The notes under the pieces are model-generated. The model was not told where the DNA came from. It searched no databases and was given only the letters and a program-made list of their open reading frames with translations. A DNA stretch of 9,926 nucleotides from Chloroflexi bacterium RBG_13_46_14. Its GTDB lineage: Bacteria > Chloroflexota > Dehalococcoidia > Dehalococcoidales > UBA2162. The position numbers were made by a program, and so were the translations under genes. Location of the stretch: the NCBI GenBank assembly GCA_001796415.1, contig MGML01000070.1, positions 1-9,926 on the forward strand, read 5' to 3'. Below, in pieces: positions 1 to 6,300 of this stretch; within the stretch, counting starts at the first letter, position 1; each line of letters begins with the position of its first letter.

Positions 1-53
1 TTTTAACACAGGAATATCCGTCTCATCAATGGATAGACTGCCATGATTATTTA
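1..53. other. Left edge, no gene supported
   Basis: This stretch lies downstream of the Nudix stop codon. On the minus strand it can encode a 13-residue reading frame starting at an ATG at 42-40, and a second frame is open to the window edge but lacks a start codon. Neither has a convincing ribosome binding site, and I see no terminator hairpin. Confidence 0.5.
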
Positions 54-470
54 TTAGCCGTGTATCACCCGTTCGAGTGTGTTTTTCAGTCCGGGGACGG
101 TATCGTACTTATCGATATCGCCCGGTTCTATCCATTTGTATTCTTTGTGTTCCCAGTCTATCTTCACTTTTTCGGGAGTCTTTACATGGAAAAGGAACGG
201 GTGTACGATCCATCTTGTGCCCATTTCGTCATCGTCTATTTCCAGGGCTTCACCTGTTTTCAGGAGCTCGATATCGTCGGTGTCCAGGCCGGTCTCTTCA
301 TTTATTTCGATCACGGCCTGTTTATCCGGCGGAGATTCAACATAGCCGCTGACGCCTGCCCATTTCCCCTGGTAGCTTCCGACCTGCCGGCTGCGCCGCA
401 GCAGTAATATCCTGCCGCCGGATTCAAGGAAGCAGGTTACGACGTGTTTTTCTTCAAGGTTATCTGTCAT
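54..470 (-). CDS. Nudix hydrolase, short-box variant
   Basis: A 138-residue single-domain Nudix enzyme, expected to hydrolyse a nucleoside diphosphate linked to another moiety, in the cytoplasm with a divalent metal. The Nudix box spans residues 42-62, from GYVE through IEINEETGL. The metal-binding helix Glu residues (E55, E58, E59) and the closing Gly-Leu are present. The box is two residues shorter than the classical 23-residue pattern, and the Arg of the usual REUxEE segment is Ile54. The preceding LLLRRS and GKWAGVSG segments are typical of nucleotide pyrophosphatase-like Nudix proteins. The gene starts six bases after the stop of the CinA-domain gene and is almost certainly co-transcribed with it. 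That pairing suggests housecleaning of damaged or by-product nucleotides, but the substrate cannot be read from the sequence. Confidence 0.88.
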   Translation of the reverse strand: MTDNLEEKHVVTCFLESGGRILLLRRSRQVGSYQGKWAGVSGYVESPPDKQAVIEINEETGLDTDDIELLKTGEALEIDDDEMGTRWIVHPFLFHVKTPEKVKIDWEHKEYKWIEPGDIDKYDTVPGLKNTLERVIHG

Positions 471-476
471 CGATAT

Positions 477-953
477 TTACAGGGATTCCAGGTATTCTTT
501 CAGAATCTGTAACGCGGTTTCCGCGGCTTCTTTTTTGTTCTGCTCACGGTCGCCGTTGAAGATATGCTTTCGGTTAAATGTCGTATTTTTGTGCGAAAGT
601 CCGATATAGAACAGGCCGACCGGCTTATCAGGAGTTGCGCCACCCGGACCGGCTATCCCGGTATCGGCGATGCATATGTCGACTTCGAGTACCTTTTTCC
701 CGCCTGAAGCCAGTTCTTCAGCAGTCTGGGCGCTCACAGAGCCATGTTTGTCGAGAGTCTCCGTTTTTACCCCTACAATCCTATTCTTGATTTCATTACT
801 GTAGGCGGTTATCGAGCCTTTGTAATAATCAGAACTTCCGGCTACATTCGTTATCCGGTGAGAGATCAATCCGCCGGTGGCGGACTCGATCACGCCGAGT
901 GTCATTCTTTTACTCTTGAGGATGGTGCCTATCGTTTTTTCTATTTCATCCAT
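477..953 (-). CDS. CinA C-terminal domain protein (nicotinamide-nucleotide amidohydrolase family)
   Basis: A 158-residue stand-alone CinA C-terminal domain, the family that includes PncC, which deamidates nicotinamide mononucleotide to nicotinate mononucleotide in NAD recycling. Hallmarks are ESATGGL (residues 23-29), AGSSDYYKGS (38-47), YSNEIK (51-56), SAQTAEELA (74-82), TGIAGPGG (98-105), KPVGLFYIGL (110-119) and the FNGDREQNK segment (132-140). The reading frame is open upstream to position 1202, but the added residues are low-complexity and overlap the small plus-strand gene. I therefore start at the ATG at 953, whose product begins MDEIEKTIG, matches the family length and is preceded by a weak AGAGATAAG site. 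There is no N-terminal molybdopterin-binding-like domain, so this is not full-length CinA. Catalysis is inferred from family membership. Confidence 0.88.
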   Translation of the reverse strand: MDEIEKTIGTILKSKRMTLGVIESATGGLISHRITNVAGSSDYYKGSITAYSNEIKNRIVGVKTETLDKHGSVSAQTAEELASGGKKVLEVDICIADTGIAGPGGATPDKPVGLFYIGLSHKNTTFNRKHIFNGDREQNKKEAAETALQILKEYLESL

Positions 954-981
954 TCTTATCTCTAGGTTTGCCTTATGTCTA

Positions 982-1010
982 TTGATTATAAGGGAGTTAT
1001 GGAATAAAAT
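982..1010 (+). promoter_or_regulatory. Candidate sigma70 promoter for the small membrane protein
   Basis: TTGATT (982-987), a 17-base spacer, then TAAAAT (1005-1010). It lies about 30 bases upstream of the ATG, with a GGGAGGG ribosome binding site at 1031-1037. The -35 hexamer overlaps the minus-strand -10 box of the cinA operon. Confidence 0.5.
985..990 (-). promoter_or_regulatory. Candidate -10 box for the cinA-domain/nudix operon
   Basis: TATAAT on the minus strand, about 30 bases before the chosen cinA start. No good -35 hexamer is seen at the usual spacing; the best is TTTATT at 17 bases. The box overlaps the -35 element of the divergent promoter. Confidence 0.4.
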
Positions 1011-1041
1011 AAAGCAAAATTCAGCCTTAAGGGAGGGTAGT

Positions 1042-1236
1042 ATGGGTATAGTAGCCTGGATTCTCAGCTGTCTTGCCGGTTTGAGTGGAATTATGGGAAT
1101 TGTCGTCGCTGCAGATGCAATCCCCGCTTTAGCCGATCTTCCAGCACCTATGACGGCAATGTTCTGGCTGACACTGGGTATTCTCCTTATGCTTGCTTGC
1201 ATCGCTGCAGTGAATTCCCGTACAGAAATGGAATAA
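1042..1236 (+). CDS. Small two-helix membrane protein, function unknown
   Basis: A 64-residue protein that I do not recognise as a named family. It has two hydrophobic segments, residues about 3-22 (with an LAGLSGIMGIVV core) and about 38-58 (MFWLTLGILLMLACIAAV). They are joined by a short loop rich in Ala, Pro and Asp (AADAIPALADLPAP), and the polar tail is NSRTEME. A strong GGGAGGG ribosome binding site sits 4 bases before the ATG, a plausible promoter lies just upstream, and a perfect hairpin follows the stop codon, so it looks like a real single-gene transcription unit. The frame is open further upstream, but that extension would run antisense into the cinA-domain gene and lacks a ribosome binding site. 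It could be a regulator of a membrane partner or an envelope component; nothing visible decides this. Confidence 0.72.
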   Translation: MGIVAWILSCLAGLSGIMGIVVAADAIPALADLPAPMTAMFWLTLGILLMLACIAAVNSRTEME

Positions 1237-1239
1237 ATG

Positions 1240-1278
1240 TAGAAAAGCTTCCCGACTGTATAACGGGAAGCTTTTCTA
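1240..1278. terminator. Bidirectional terminator hairpin
   Basis: A perfect 15-bp inverted repeat: TAGAAAAGCTTCCCG at 1240-1254 and its complement at 1264-1278, with a 9-base loop. The stem is GC-rich near the loop and ends in CTTTTCTA on either strand, so it can terminate both the small plus-strand gene (stop codon 3 bases before) and the convergent DUF4349 gene (stop codon about 84 bases away). Confidence 0.85.
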
Positions 1279-1361
1279 TCGATCCCAACGGACTATTTTA
1301 TAGAAAGCGATTTACCAGGAGAAAGAGTATTGCAGGTATTTTCCTTGTTCCGACGGCTTCT

Positions 1362-2546
1362 TTATCGACTCTCCTTTTTTCTTCGCTTTCGGACTCTCCA
1401 GAATATCAATCCACCGATTATCAGCCATACAGGACTGAATATTCCAACCCATATTAATATATTACCCATCACGTGACCGAAAGTTACAAGTCCGTTCCAT
1501 GCCTTACTGGCAATACTGCCGGCATTCCAGCCCGGTTCGACGGAGATATACCCTTCCCTTGTTTGGGTGTCTGTATTACCTCTGTCATCGGTCACGGTAA
1601 GTGAAACCGTGTAGTATCCGGAACTGTCATAGGAATGAGTGGGATTTTCATCGGTACTCGTTTCGCCGTCGCCGAAGTCCCACAGGTAGCTGTAAGGCGC
1701 GATACCTCCCGAAACTCCCTGAAGCGTGAATCGTATACTCTCTCCTTCCCTGATACCTGTTCTCTTATCGGCACTAAAGTTGATATCAAGTCCTGATTCT
1801 TCAAGCTGAACATAGATTATCGAAGTTGAGGAAGTCTGTTCCAGGTACTGCATCCTGGCTTTTGTCTGCTCGATCTCACCTCTGACACGGGTCAGTTCTC
1901 TCTGTACATCGAGTATATCTTCGACCGTTTCAGCTTTGTCCATGATTAATTGAAGCTGCTGTTCCGTCGCTTCGAGATTTTCCAGACTGGCACTGAGGTC
2001 TACGTATTCTTCCGTAACGTCGCGACTGGAGGTATTTTCATATTTAACCTCGACCGCCATCCCACGCAGTACTTTCAAGGCACTATCAAAGTGTTCGGCA
2101 AGAACCCGAATACTGATACTTCCGGCGAGTGCTTCGCCGTTCTTCCACATCGAAGAAGCGACCACCCATCCTTCGTGTGTTCCGGCAAGCTGTTTAATAC
2201 GCTCGATCGCGGACTCGACATTTTCGACTACCATAGCCATATCACCGGTGCGGACGATCATCCTGTCTTCACCGATTCCATAGCTTGAATCGGTGGCTGT
2301 CACAACCGATTCTCCACCGGATGTCTGTCTCTCTTCTGATTCCTTGTATATGGCTGTTCCCTCGTCATTATCCCAATCCATATCCATTGCTGCCGAACCT
2401 TGTGAGGTTACCCCGGGTTTTACATCCGGCGATGAGAGAATTATTCCTTCTTCCTCAGCCATTTCTTCCGTCCCGCTGCTACAGGAAGCAACTGTTGTAA
2501 TGACCAGGATCAACACGAGTGTGATTATTAAGGTCAATTTTTTCAT
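1362..2546 (-). CDS. DUF4349 lipoprotein with a PKD domain
   Basis: A 394-residue surface protein. Residues 1-22 form a lipoprotein signal ending in the lipobox VASC, with Cys22 as the lipidated residue. An acidic low-complexity linker runs to about residue 90. A DUF4349-like domain follows (about 94-250), containing a long amphipathic, probably coiled-coil stretch around 185-237 (core DVQRELTRVRGEIE). A PKD domain occupies about 268-337, with the diagnostic WDFGDG at 289-294 and the HSYDSSGYYTVSLTVTD strand pair at 304-320. A C-terminal membrane helix (about 363-385) ends in the basic tail RVRKRRKKESR, which should stay in the cytoplasm. The protein is thus tethered at both ends with everything between outside. 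The start has a GGGAGGT site 6 bases upstream. Its role is unknown; DUF4349 proteins are envelope-associated, and PKD domains usually mediate protein or glycan contacts. Confidence 0.88.
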   Translation of the reverse strand: MKKLTLIITLVLILVITTVASCSSGTEEMAEEEGIILSSPDVKPGVTSQGSAAMDMDWDNDEGTAIYKESEERQTSGGESVVTATDSSYGIGEDRMIVRTGDMAMVVENVESAIERIKQLAGTHEGWVVASSMWKNGEALAGSISIRVLAEHFDSALKVLRGMAVEVKYENTSSRDVTEEYVDLSASLENLEATEQQLQLIMDKAETVEDILDVQRELTRVRGEIEQTKARMQYLEQTSSTSIIYVQLEESGLDINFSADKRTGIREGESIRFTLQGVSGGIAPYSYLWDFGDGETSTDENPTHSYDSSGYYTVSLTVTDDRGNTDTQTREGYISVEPGWNAGSIASKAWNGLVTFGHVMGNILIWVGIFSPVWLIIGGLIFWRVRKRRKKESR

Positions 2547-2616
2547 TTTTTACCTCCCGATAAGGGTTCTTTGTATCACTTACTATAACGTTTATGGTGC
2601 AAAAAGGATAGATGCT

Positions 2617-2622
2617 ATTATA
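2617..2622 (-). promoter_or_regulatory. Candidate -10 box for the DUF4349 gene
   Basis: A consensus TATAAT on the minus strand about 70 bases upstream of the DUF4349 start. No convincing -35 hexamer accompanies it. A second, closer TATAGT lies at about 2580-2585, so the start point is uncertain. Confidence 0.3.
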
Positions 2623-2755
2623 ACCCGATATCTCGGATTCCAGCCAGGACGTTACAATAAACCGGCCTGTCGATATACAGAGAGTGAAATGCGATTCAGG
2701 CAGGCGTCGGGTAAAACTGTAACCGGCACCGATTTTTTACCGTTGACGTGAAACA

Positions 2756-4093
2756 CTATTTTTTCCCGGTAATTACTTCCTCTTTCTTTACCGTGTTTCT
2801 TACCGGTACCGGGTGTCCGTTACGTCCGAAAAGTACTTCCAGGGTTTTCGTCGTGGGTACGGTACGCACTTCGATGATAAGTCTGAGTAAAAAGAAGACA
2901 ACGACTCCGCGCATTATTCCGGATATAAGGAATAATGTTTGTAGATTGTAATTGAAGATTACAGGTACGTAACGTGCCAGAAATCCGCCGGCTAAGGCTC
3001 CAATACAGCCTGCTATGCCACTTATCGCATTAAAGACGGCGATATGTTTTGCCCGGTTTCTGGAATCAGAGGCGTCATAGACGAAATTGGTGCTTGCCAG
3101 AGTAAATCCTGACCAGACGATTCCGCTGTATATCTCGGCGCCTGCCAGGTATGCTGGATGGGTGTTAAACAGCCAGATAATCGGGATTAAAGGCATAAGG
3201 CGAGATGTGATTTTCACTATCCTGATATTTCCGTACCTGTCGGCACGGCGACCCCAGAAGGTCTGCAAGGCAAGGTTTGCCAACGCGTTGGCAGAAGTCA
3301 GGAGAACGAAGGTGATATAACTGAAGTTCAAATCGCGCAGCATATACACTGCAAAAAAAGGCCCCGCAATGTTAGTAGCAAAAGTAATCAGGGCTACATA
3401 CAGGGTAAACTTGCCCAGGTTAGTAGATCCCAGGTTTTTCGTAATCGATATAATACTCTGACTGTTCTCGTTTACAAAGGTATATTCAGGTTCGTACATT
3501 TTCGACAGGAAGTAAAATGACAGCAAACGGAAAGCGGCGGCTACGCCGAATATCACGGCGAATCCCAGGAAGAGGTTGTCTGAAAACACTTCGAGAATTC
3601 CACCGGCTGCGAAAGAAAATGCCAGCGCAACGAATCCAACCGTCCTTGCCCTGAAGCTGAAATATCTCCCTCTGATTTTCATCGGGACAAGGTCAGCCAT
3701 CATACTGCCCCAGGCAGGATTAGCCACTGAGCCGAAAACGGCACTGATTATCACGAATACAATCAACCACCAGATTTTCGGTTCAGGGAATAAATACGGG
3801 ACAAGCAGTATCGGGATCCACAATAAAGCGTGAATGAATACTACCGGAAGTATCAGGCCTTTGCGGCTTCCGACTCTCTCGGTAATATCCGGAGCAGCCA
3901 GCTGCGAGATTGCCATCATCAGGCTAGGAATACTCGCCAGCATACCGATCTGCGCCGTTGTGGCTTTTAATGCCAGGGCAAAAGGTGTAATGAAGTTCTG
4001 AGTAAGACCGGCCATTGCTGAAAAGGCTGCACCATCGTATGTTGCCAGCCTTAAGCTGTTTTTAACCCGACGCCGTAAATAGGGTGTAGTCAT
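2756..4093 (-). CDS. MFS transporter, substrate unknown
   Basis: A 445-residue polytopic inner-membrane protein of the major facilitator superfamily, with about 12 predicted helices in two halves. The inter-domain cytoplasmic loop is roughly residues 198-230. Motif A-like loops appear as ERVGSRKG (72-79) in the first half and, better preserved, GRRADRYGNIR (281-291) in the second. RGRYFSFR (141-148) and its counterpart SRNRAKHIAVFN (344-355) follow the equivalent helices in each half. The tail from about 411 is hydrophilic and basic. Homologues are usually annotated simply as MFS transporters, and export of a small molecule is inferred. The start at 4093 gives the family-typical N-terminus MTTPYLRRRVKNSLRL, but the ribosome binding site is weak. 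A consensus promoter about 140 bases upstream leaves a long structured leader. Confidence 0.85.
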   Translation of the reverse strand: MTTPYLRRRVKNSLRLATYDGAAFSAMAGLTQNFITPFALALKATTAQIGMLASIPSLMMAISQLAAPDITERVGSRKGLILPVVFIHALLWIPILLVPYLFPEPKIWWLIVFVIISAVFGSVANPAWGSMMADLVPMKIRGRYFSFRARTVGFVALAFSFAAGGILEVFSDNLFLGFAVIFGVAAAFRLLSFYFLSKMYEPEYTFVNENSQSIISITKNLGSTNLGKFTLYVALITFATNIAGPFFAVYMLRDLNFSYITFVLLTSANALANLALQTFWGRRADRYGNIRIVKITSRLMPLIPIIWLFNTHPAYLAGAEIYSGIVWSGFTLASTNFVYDASDSRNRAKHIAVFNAISGIAGCIGALAGGFLARYVPVIFNYNLQTLFLISGIMRGVVVFFLLRLIIEVRTVPTTKTLEVLFGRNGHPVPVRNTVKKEEVITGKK

Positions 4094-4122
4094 ATTCTAT
4101 TGTAACTACTCGTGCTGTCTGC

Positions 4123-4173
4123 CTGGCGTCGGTATAAGAGAAACCTTAGCGCCAGTTAGTACGCTAAGGTTTC
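4123..4173 (-). promoter_or_regulatory. Structured leader of the MFS gene: 12-bp hairpin with an alternative pairing
   Basis: GAAACCTTAGCG at 4140-4151 is perfectly complementary to 4162-4173, giving a 12-bp stem with a 10-base loop inside the predicted 5' leader of the MFS mRNA. On the minus strand the stem is followed by TCTTAT, a modest U-rich stretch. A second, mutually exclusive pairing of 6 bp joins 4150-4155 to 4123-4128 (CTGGCG with CGCCAG). This layout resembles a terminator/antiterminator switch, but the U tract is short and no known riboswitch is recognised. Confidence 0.45.
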
Positions 4174-4238
4174 AGTTTATCTACACTGCCCATTATGAAC
4201 AGCCCAGAATATCTCCGTTTTTATATACTCTAATTTGA

Positions 4239-4267
4239 ATCATATATCCAGCCTGTACGCTTGTCAA
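4239..4267 (-). promoter_or_regulatory. Strong sigma70 promoter for the MFS gene
   Basis: Minus-strand TTGACA (4267-4262), a 17-base spacer, then TATGAT (4244-4239). The -35 is a perfect match and the -10 matches 5 of 6. The predicted start near 4232 leaves a leader of about 138 bases before the ATG at 4093. Confidence 0.75.
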
Positions 4268-4470
4268 TATCTTTTTATGTCATATACGGCTCATTTTATC
4301 GGTAAAAAGGATAAAATATCCGTTTATGGGGTTAAATTGTACAAAACTGTGATGCTAATAATACATCAGCCGAATGGAAAAAGGAGGTGATTGAAAAAAT
4401 AACGAAAAAGCAAACAGAAGTATCGCTTTCGGTAAACCTGTATCCAGATGAAGTTTGTACGTTCATTTGC
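4245..4470. other. Intergenic stretch without a supportable gene; orphan ribosome binding site
   Basis: This AT-rich region lies between the MFS promoter and the tRNA promoter. It holds AAAGGAGGTGAT at 4380-4391, a 12-base match to the canonical anti-Shine-Dalgarno tail of 16S rRNA. No proper reading frame follows: the nearest start is a TTG at 4391, which reaches a stop after three codons (TTG AAA AAA TAA). A frame through 4387-4482 is open for 31 codons, but its only start codon, a GTG, lies inside the binding site itself. The stretch may be the remnant of a short gene or an untranslated decoy. Confidence 0.35.
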
Positions 4471-4500
4471 TTGCATATCTGAACTGCCAGAGGATATAAT
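4471..4500 (+). promoter_or_regulatory. Promoter of tRNA-Cys
   Basis: TTGCAT (4471-4476), an 18-base spacer, and a perfect TATAAT (4495-4500). The tRNA 5' end lies about 24 bases beyond the predicted start point. The same promoter may also serve the downstream ABC genes. Confidence 0.7.
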
Positions 4501-4530
4501 TAGGGCGTAAAAACCTGATAATTATATCGA

Positions 4531-4605
<75 letters not shown>

Positions 4606-4626
4606 TTTATTTTAACGGGGCTGGTA

Positions 4627-5535
4627 GTGGAAAAAGTTATCAGGGTTGAGAACCTGAGAAAAACCTACGGTAAGACGATTGCCGTGGATGACATTTCTTT
4701 CGAAGTGGGTGAAGGAGAAATATTCGGTTTGCTCGGACCGAACGGTGCCGGTAAAACAACCGCCGTAGAATGTCTCCAGGGCCTGCGCTCTCCCGATTCA
4801 GGAAATATACGGATACTCGGAATTGATCCCGTTTCAAATATCAGGGCATTAAGGCGGCGTATAGGTTCGCAACTCCAGGAAGCCGCGCTGCCCGACCGCA
4901 TCAAAGTCTGGGAAGCCCTGGACCTTTTCGCATCTTTAACCCCCGGCAGCGTGGACTGGCAACAGTTAATGAAGGAGTGGGGATTAGCTGAAAAAAGCAA
5001 ATCTTCCTTCTCCAGCCTGTCAGGAGGCCAACGCCAGCGCCTGTTCGTGGCGCTAGCGCTGGTGAATAAACCGGAATTGGTATTTCTCGATGAGATGACG
5101 ACAGGCCTGGACCCGGCAGCGCGCCATACCGCCTGGGACCTGATACGGGCGATCAGGGAGCAGGGGACAACGGTATTGCTTGTAACCCACTTTATGGATG
5201 AAGCCGAGCAGCTTTGCGACCGACTGGCGATAGTCGATCACGGACGTATCGTAGCTACGGATACTCCCCAGGGTCTGATTACTACTTATGCTGACAAGAT
5301 CAAGGTGATATTCAGCACCGATGTCGAAGATTTATCCTGGCTGAACGCTTTGCCGCAGGTTAAAAGCATAACCAGGCGAGGACAGAGAGTTGAAGTGGAA
5401 GGGAACGGTCCGGTACTGGCGGCAGTGGCAGCTGAACTGGCCGGTCACGGAATTTTACCGGTTGATCTTCGGACAGAACAGCCGTCGCTGGAGGATGTTT
5501 TCCTGGCAATCACCGGGGCTGCCATGCAGGATTGA
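4627..5535 (+). CDS. ABC-2 type exporter ATPase subunit (DrrA-like)
   Basis: A 302-residue ABC ATPase that powers the permease encoded next to it. Visible motifs are Walker A GPNGAGKTT (37-45), the Q-loop around Q82-Q84, the signature LSGGQRQR (131-138), Walker B LVFLDE (151-156), the D-loop GLDP (160-163) and the switch His188 in VTHFMDEAE. All catalytic residues are intact. The residue after the catalytic Glu is Met (DEMTTGLDP) where Pro is usual. A C-terminal extension of about 80 residues (220-302), ending in EQPSLEDVFLAITG, is typical of the DrrA/CcmA-like drug and polysaccharide exporter class. Translation starts at a GTG with a weak GGGG site at 4617-4620. The permease gene follows after 9 bases. 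The exported substrate is unknown; drugs, lipids or other amphiphiles are the family norm. Confidence 0.93.
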   Translation: MEKVIRVENLRKTYGKTIAVDDISFEVGEGEIFGLLGPNGAGKTTAVECLQGLRSPDSGNIRILGIDPVSNIRALRRRIGSQLQEAALPDRIKVWEALDLFASLTPGSVDWQQLMKEWGLAEKSKSSFSSLSGGQRQRLFVALALVNKPELVFLDEMTTGLDPAARHTAWDLIRAIREQGTTVLLVTHFMDEAEQLCDRLAIVDHGRIVATDTPQGLITTYADKIKVIFSTDVEDLSWLNALPQVKSITRRGQRVEVEGNGPVLAAVAAELAGHGILPVDLRTEQPSLEDVFLAITGAAMQD

Positions 5536-5544
5536 GGATGCGGT

Positions 5545-6291
5545 ATGCGTATGTTGATGAAACTGACATGGGTAGAAATGAAACTCTTCGTTAGAGAGCC
5601 GATTACCATGGTCTTTACCTTTGCGCTGCCGGTTATCCTGGTACTGGTCATGGGCGGAGTGTTCGGCAATACACCTGATCCCGAAGGTACGATTTATCGT
5701 GGAGTCGGTCCTATGGATTATTATGTTCCCGCTTATATCGGTTTGATTATTGCTTCGATAGGCGTGGTAGCAATGCCGGTGCACCTGACCGGATACCGGG
5801 AACGGGGAGTACTCCGCCGACTCAAGGCTTCCTCTATCTCGATATGGAGTATTTTCGGTTCGCAGGCAATTGTGAGTTTCGTTATTTCCATACTGGGTGG
5901 AATCCTGGTAGTGGTAGTGTCTATCCTTGCGTATGACGCTGCCCTGGCTGAAATACCAGGCATGTTCATACTCGCCTTCATCATAAGCACAGTCTGCTTC
6001 GCGTCGCTGGGTATCCTGCTCGGCGCGTTGTTTCCCACGACACGGGCGGCTCAGGGTATCGGACTGCTGCTGTTCTTTGTGATGATGATACTGTCTGGCG
6101 GCGGCCCCCCGAGGGAAGTCATGACCGAAGCGATGCACTATGTAGCCGATATTACGCCTCTTCGTTACGTGATACTTCTGCTGCAGGACCCATGGCTGGG
6201 CTTCGGCTGGGATATCAAATCCATGTTTATCGTCCTCGGTATTACCGCTGTCGCAGCGATACTGTCATTACGCTTTTTCAGGTGGGAATAG
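5545..6291 (+). CDS. ABC-2 type permease subunit
   Basis: A 248-residue integral membrane protein with about six helices (roughly 22-40, 62-82, 103-130, 138-162, 170-187 and 226-245). It forms the pore of the exporter driven by the preceding ATPase. Family hallmarks are the N-terminal amphipathic KLFVREP segment (13-19), the cytoplasmic YRERGVLRRLKAS loop (84-96) and LFPTTRAAQGIG (162-173). The re-entrant SGGGPPREVM stretch (184-193) precedes the last extracellular region. The length is typical for a half-size ABC-2 permease. A GAGG ribosome binding site overlaps the ATPase stop codon 8 bases upstream of the ATG, which indicates translational coupling. Its stop codon lies only 9 bases from the stop of the convergent hydrolase gene, with no clear terminator between. 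Confidence 0.92.
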   Translation: MRMLMKLTWVEMKLFVREPITMVFTFALPVILVLVMGGVFGNTPDPEGTIYRGVGPMDYYVPAYIGLIIASIGVVAMPVHLTGYRERGVLRRLKASSISIWSIFGSQAIVSFVISILGGILVVVVSILAYDAALAEIPGMFILAFIISTVCFASLGILLGALFPTTRAAQGIGLLLFFVMMILSGGGPPREVMTEAMHYVADITPLRYVILLLQDPWLGFGWDIKSMFIVLGITAVAAILSLRFFRWE

Positions 6292-6300
6292 GTCGGTCGG

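Noticed and set aside
60..407. Plus-strand frames over the Nudix gene
   Set aside because: They mirror a confident Nudix coding sequence and show no family features or ribosome binding site.
877..1041. Longer 119-residue version of the small plus-strand membrane protein
   Set aside because: The extension is antisense to the cinA-domain gene and its start lacks a ribosome binding site, whereas the ATG at 1042 has a strong one and a promoter in the right place.
954..1202. N-terminal extension of the CinA-domain protein to 241 residues
   Set aside because: The extra residues are low-complexity, lie antisense to the well-supported small membrane protein, and exceed the family length. The ATG at 953 gives a standard N-terminus.
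2709..2742. Possible terminator after the first MFS gene (GGTAAAA ... TTTTACC)
   Set aside because: Only a short 7-bp AT-rich arm pair with a long loop; too weak to call.
4387..4482. 31-codon frame from a GTG inside the orphan Shine-Dalgarno
   Set aside because: The start codon is part of the ribosome binding site itself, so initiation there is implausible; kept only as a possible gene remnant.
5091..5110. ABC ATPase Walker B context DEMTTGLDP as a sign of a dead enzyme
   Set aside because: The Asp-Glu pair and every other catalytic motif are intact; Pro to Met after the Glu is not expected to abolish ATP hydrolysis.
5455..6138. 227-residue minus-strand reading frame across the ABC genes
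   Set aside because: It is antisense to the permease and the end of the ATPase, rich in His, Arg, Tyr and Gln with no domain or start signal, and typical of a shadow frame.
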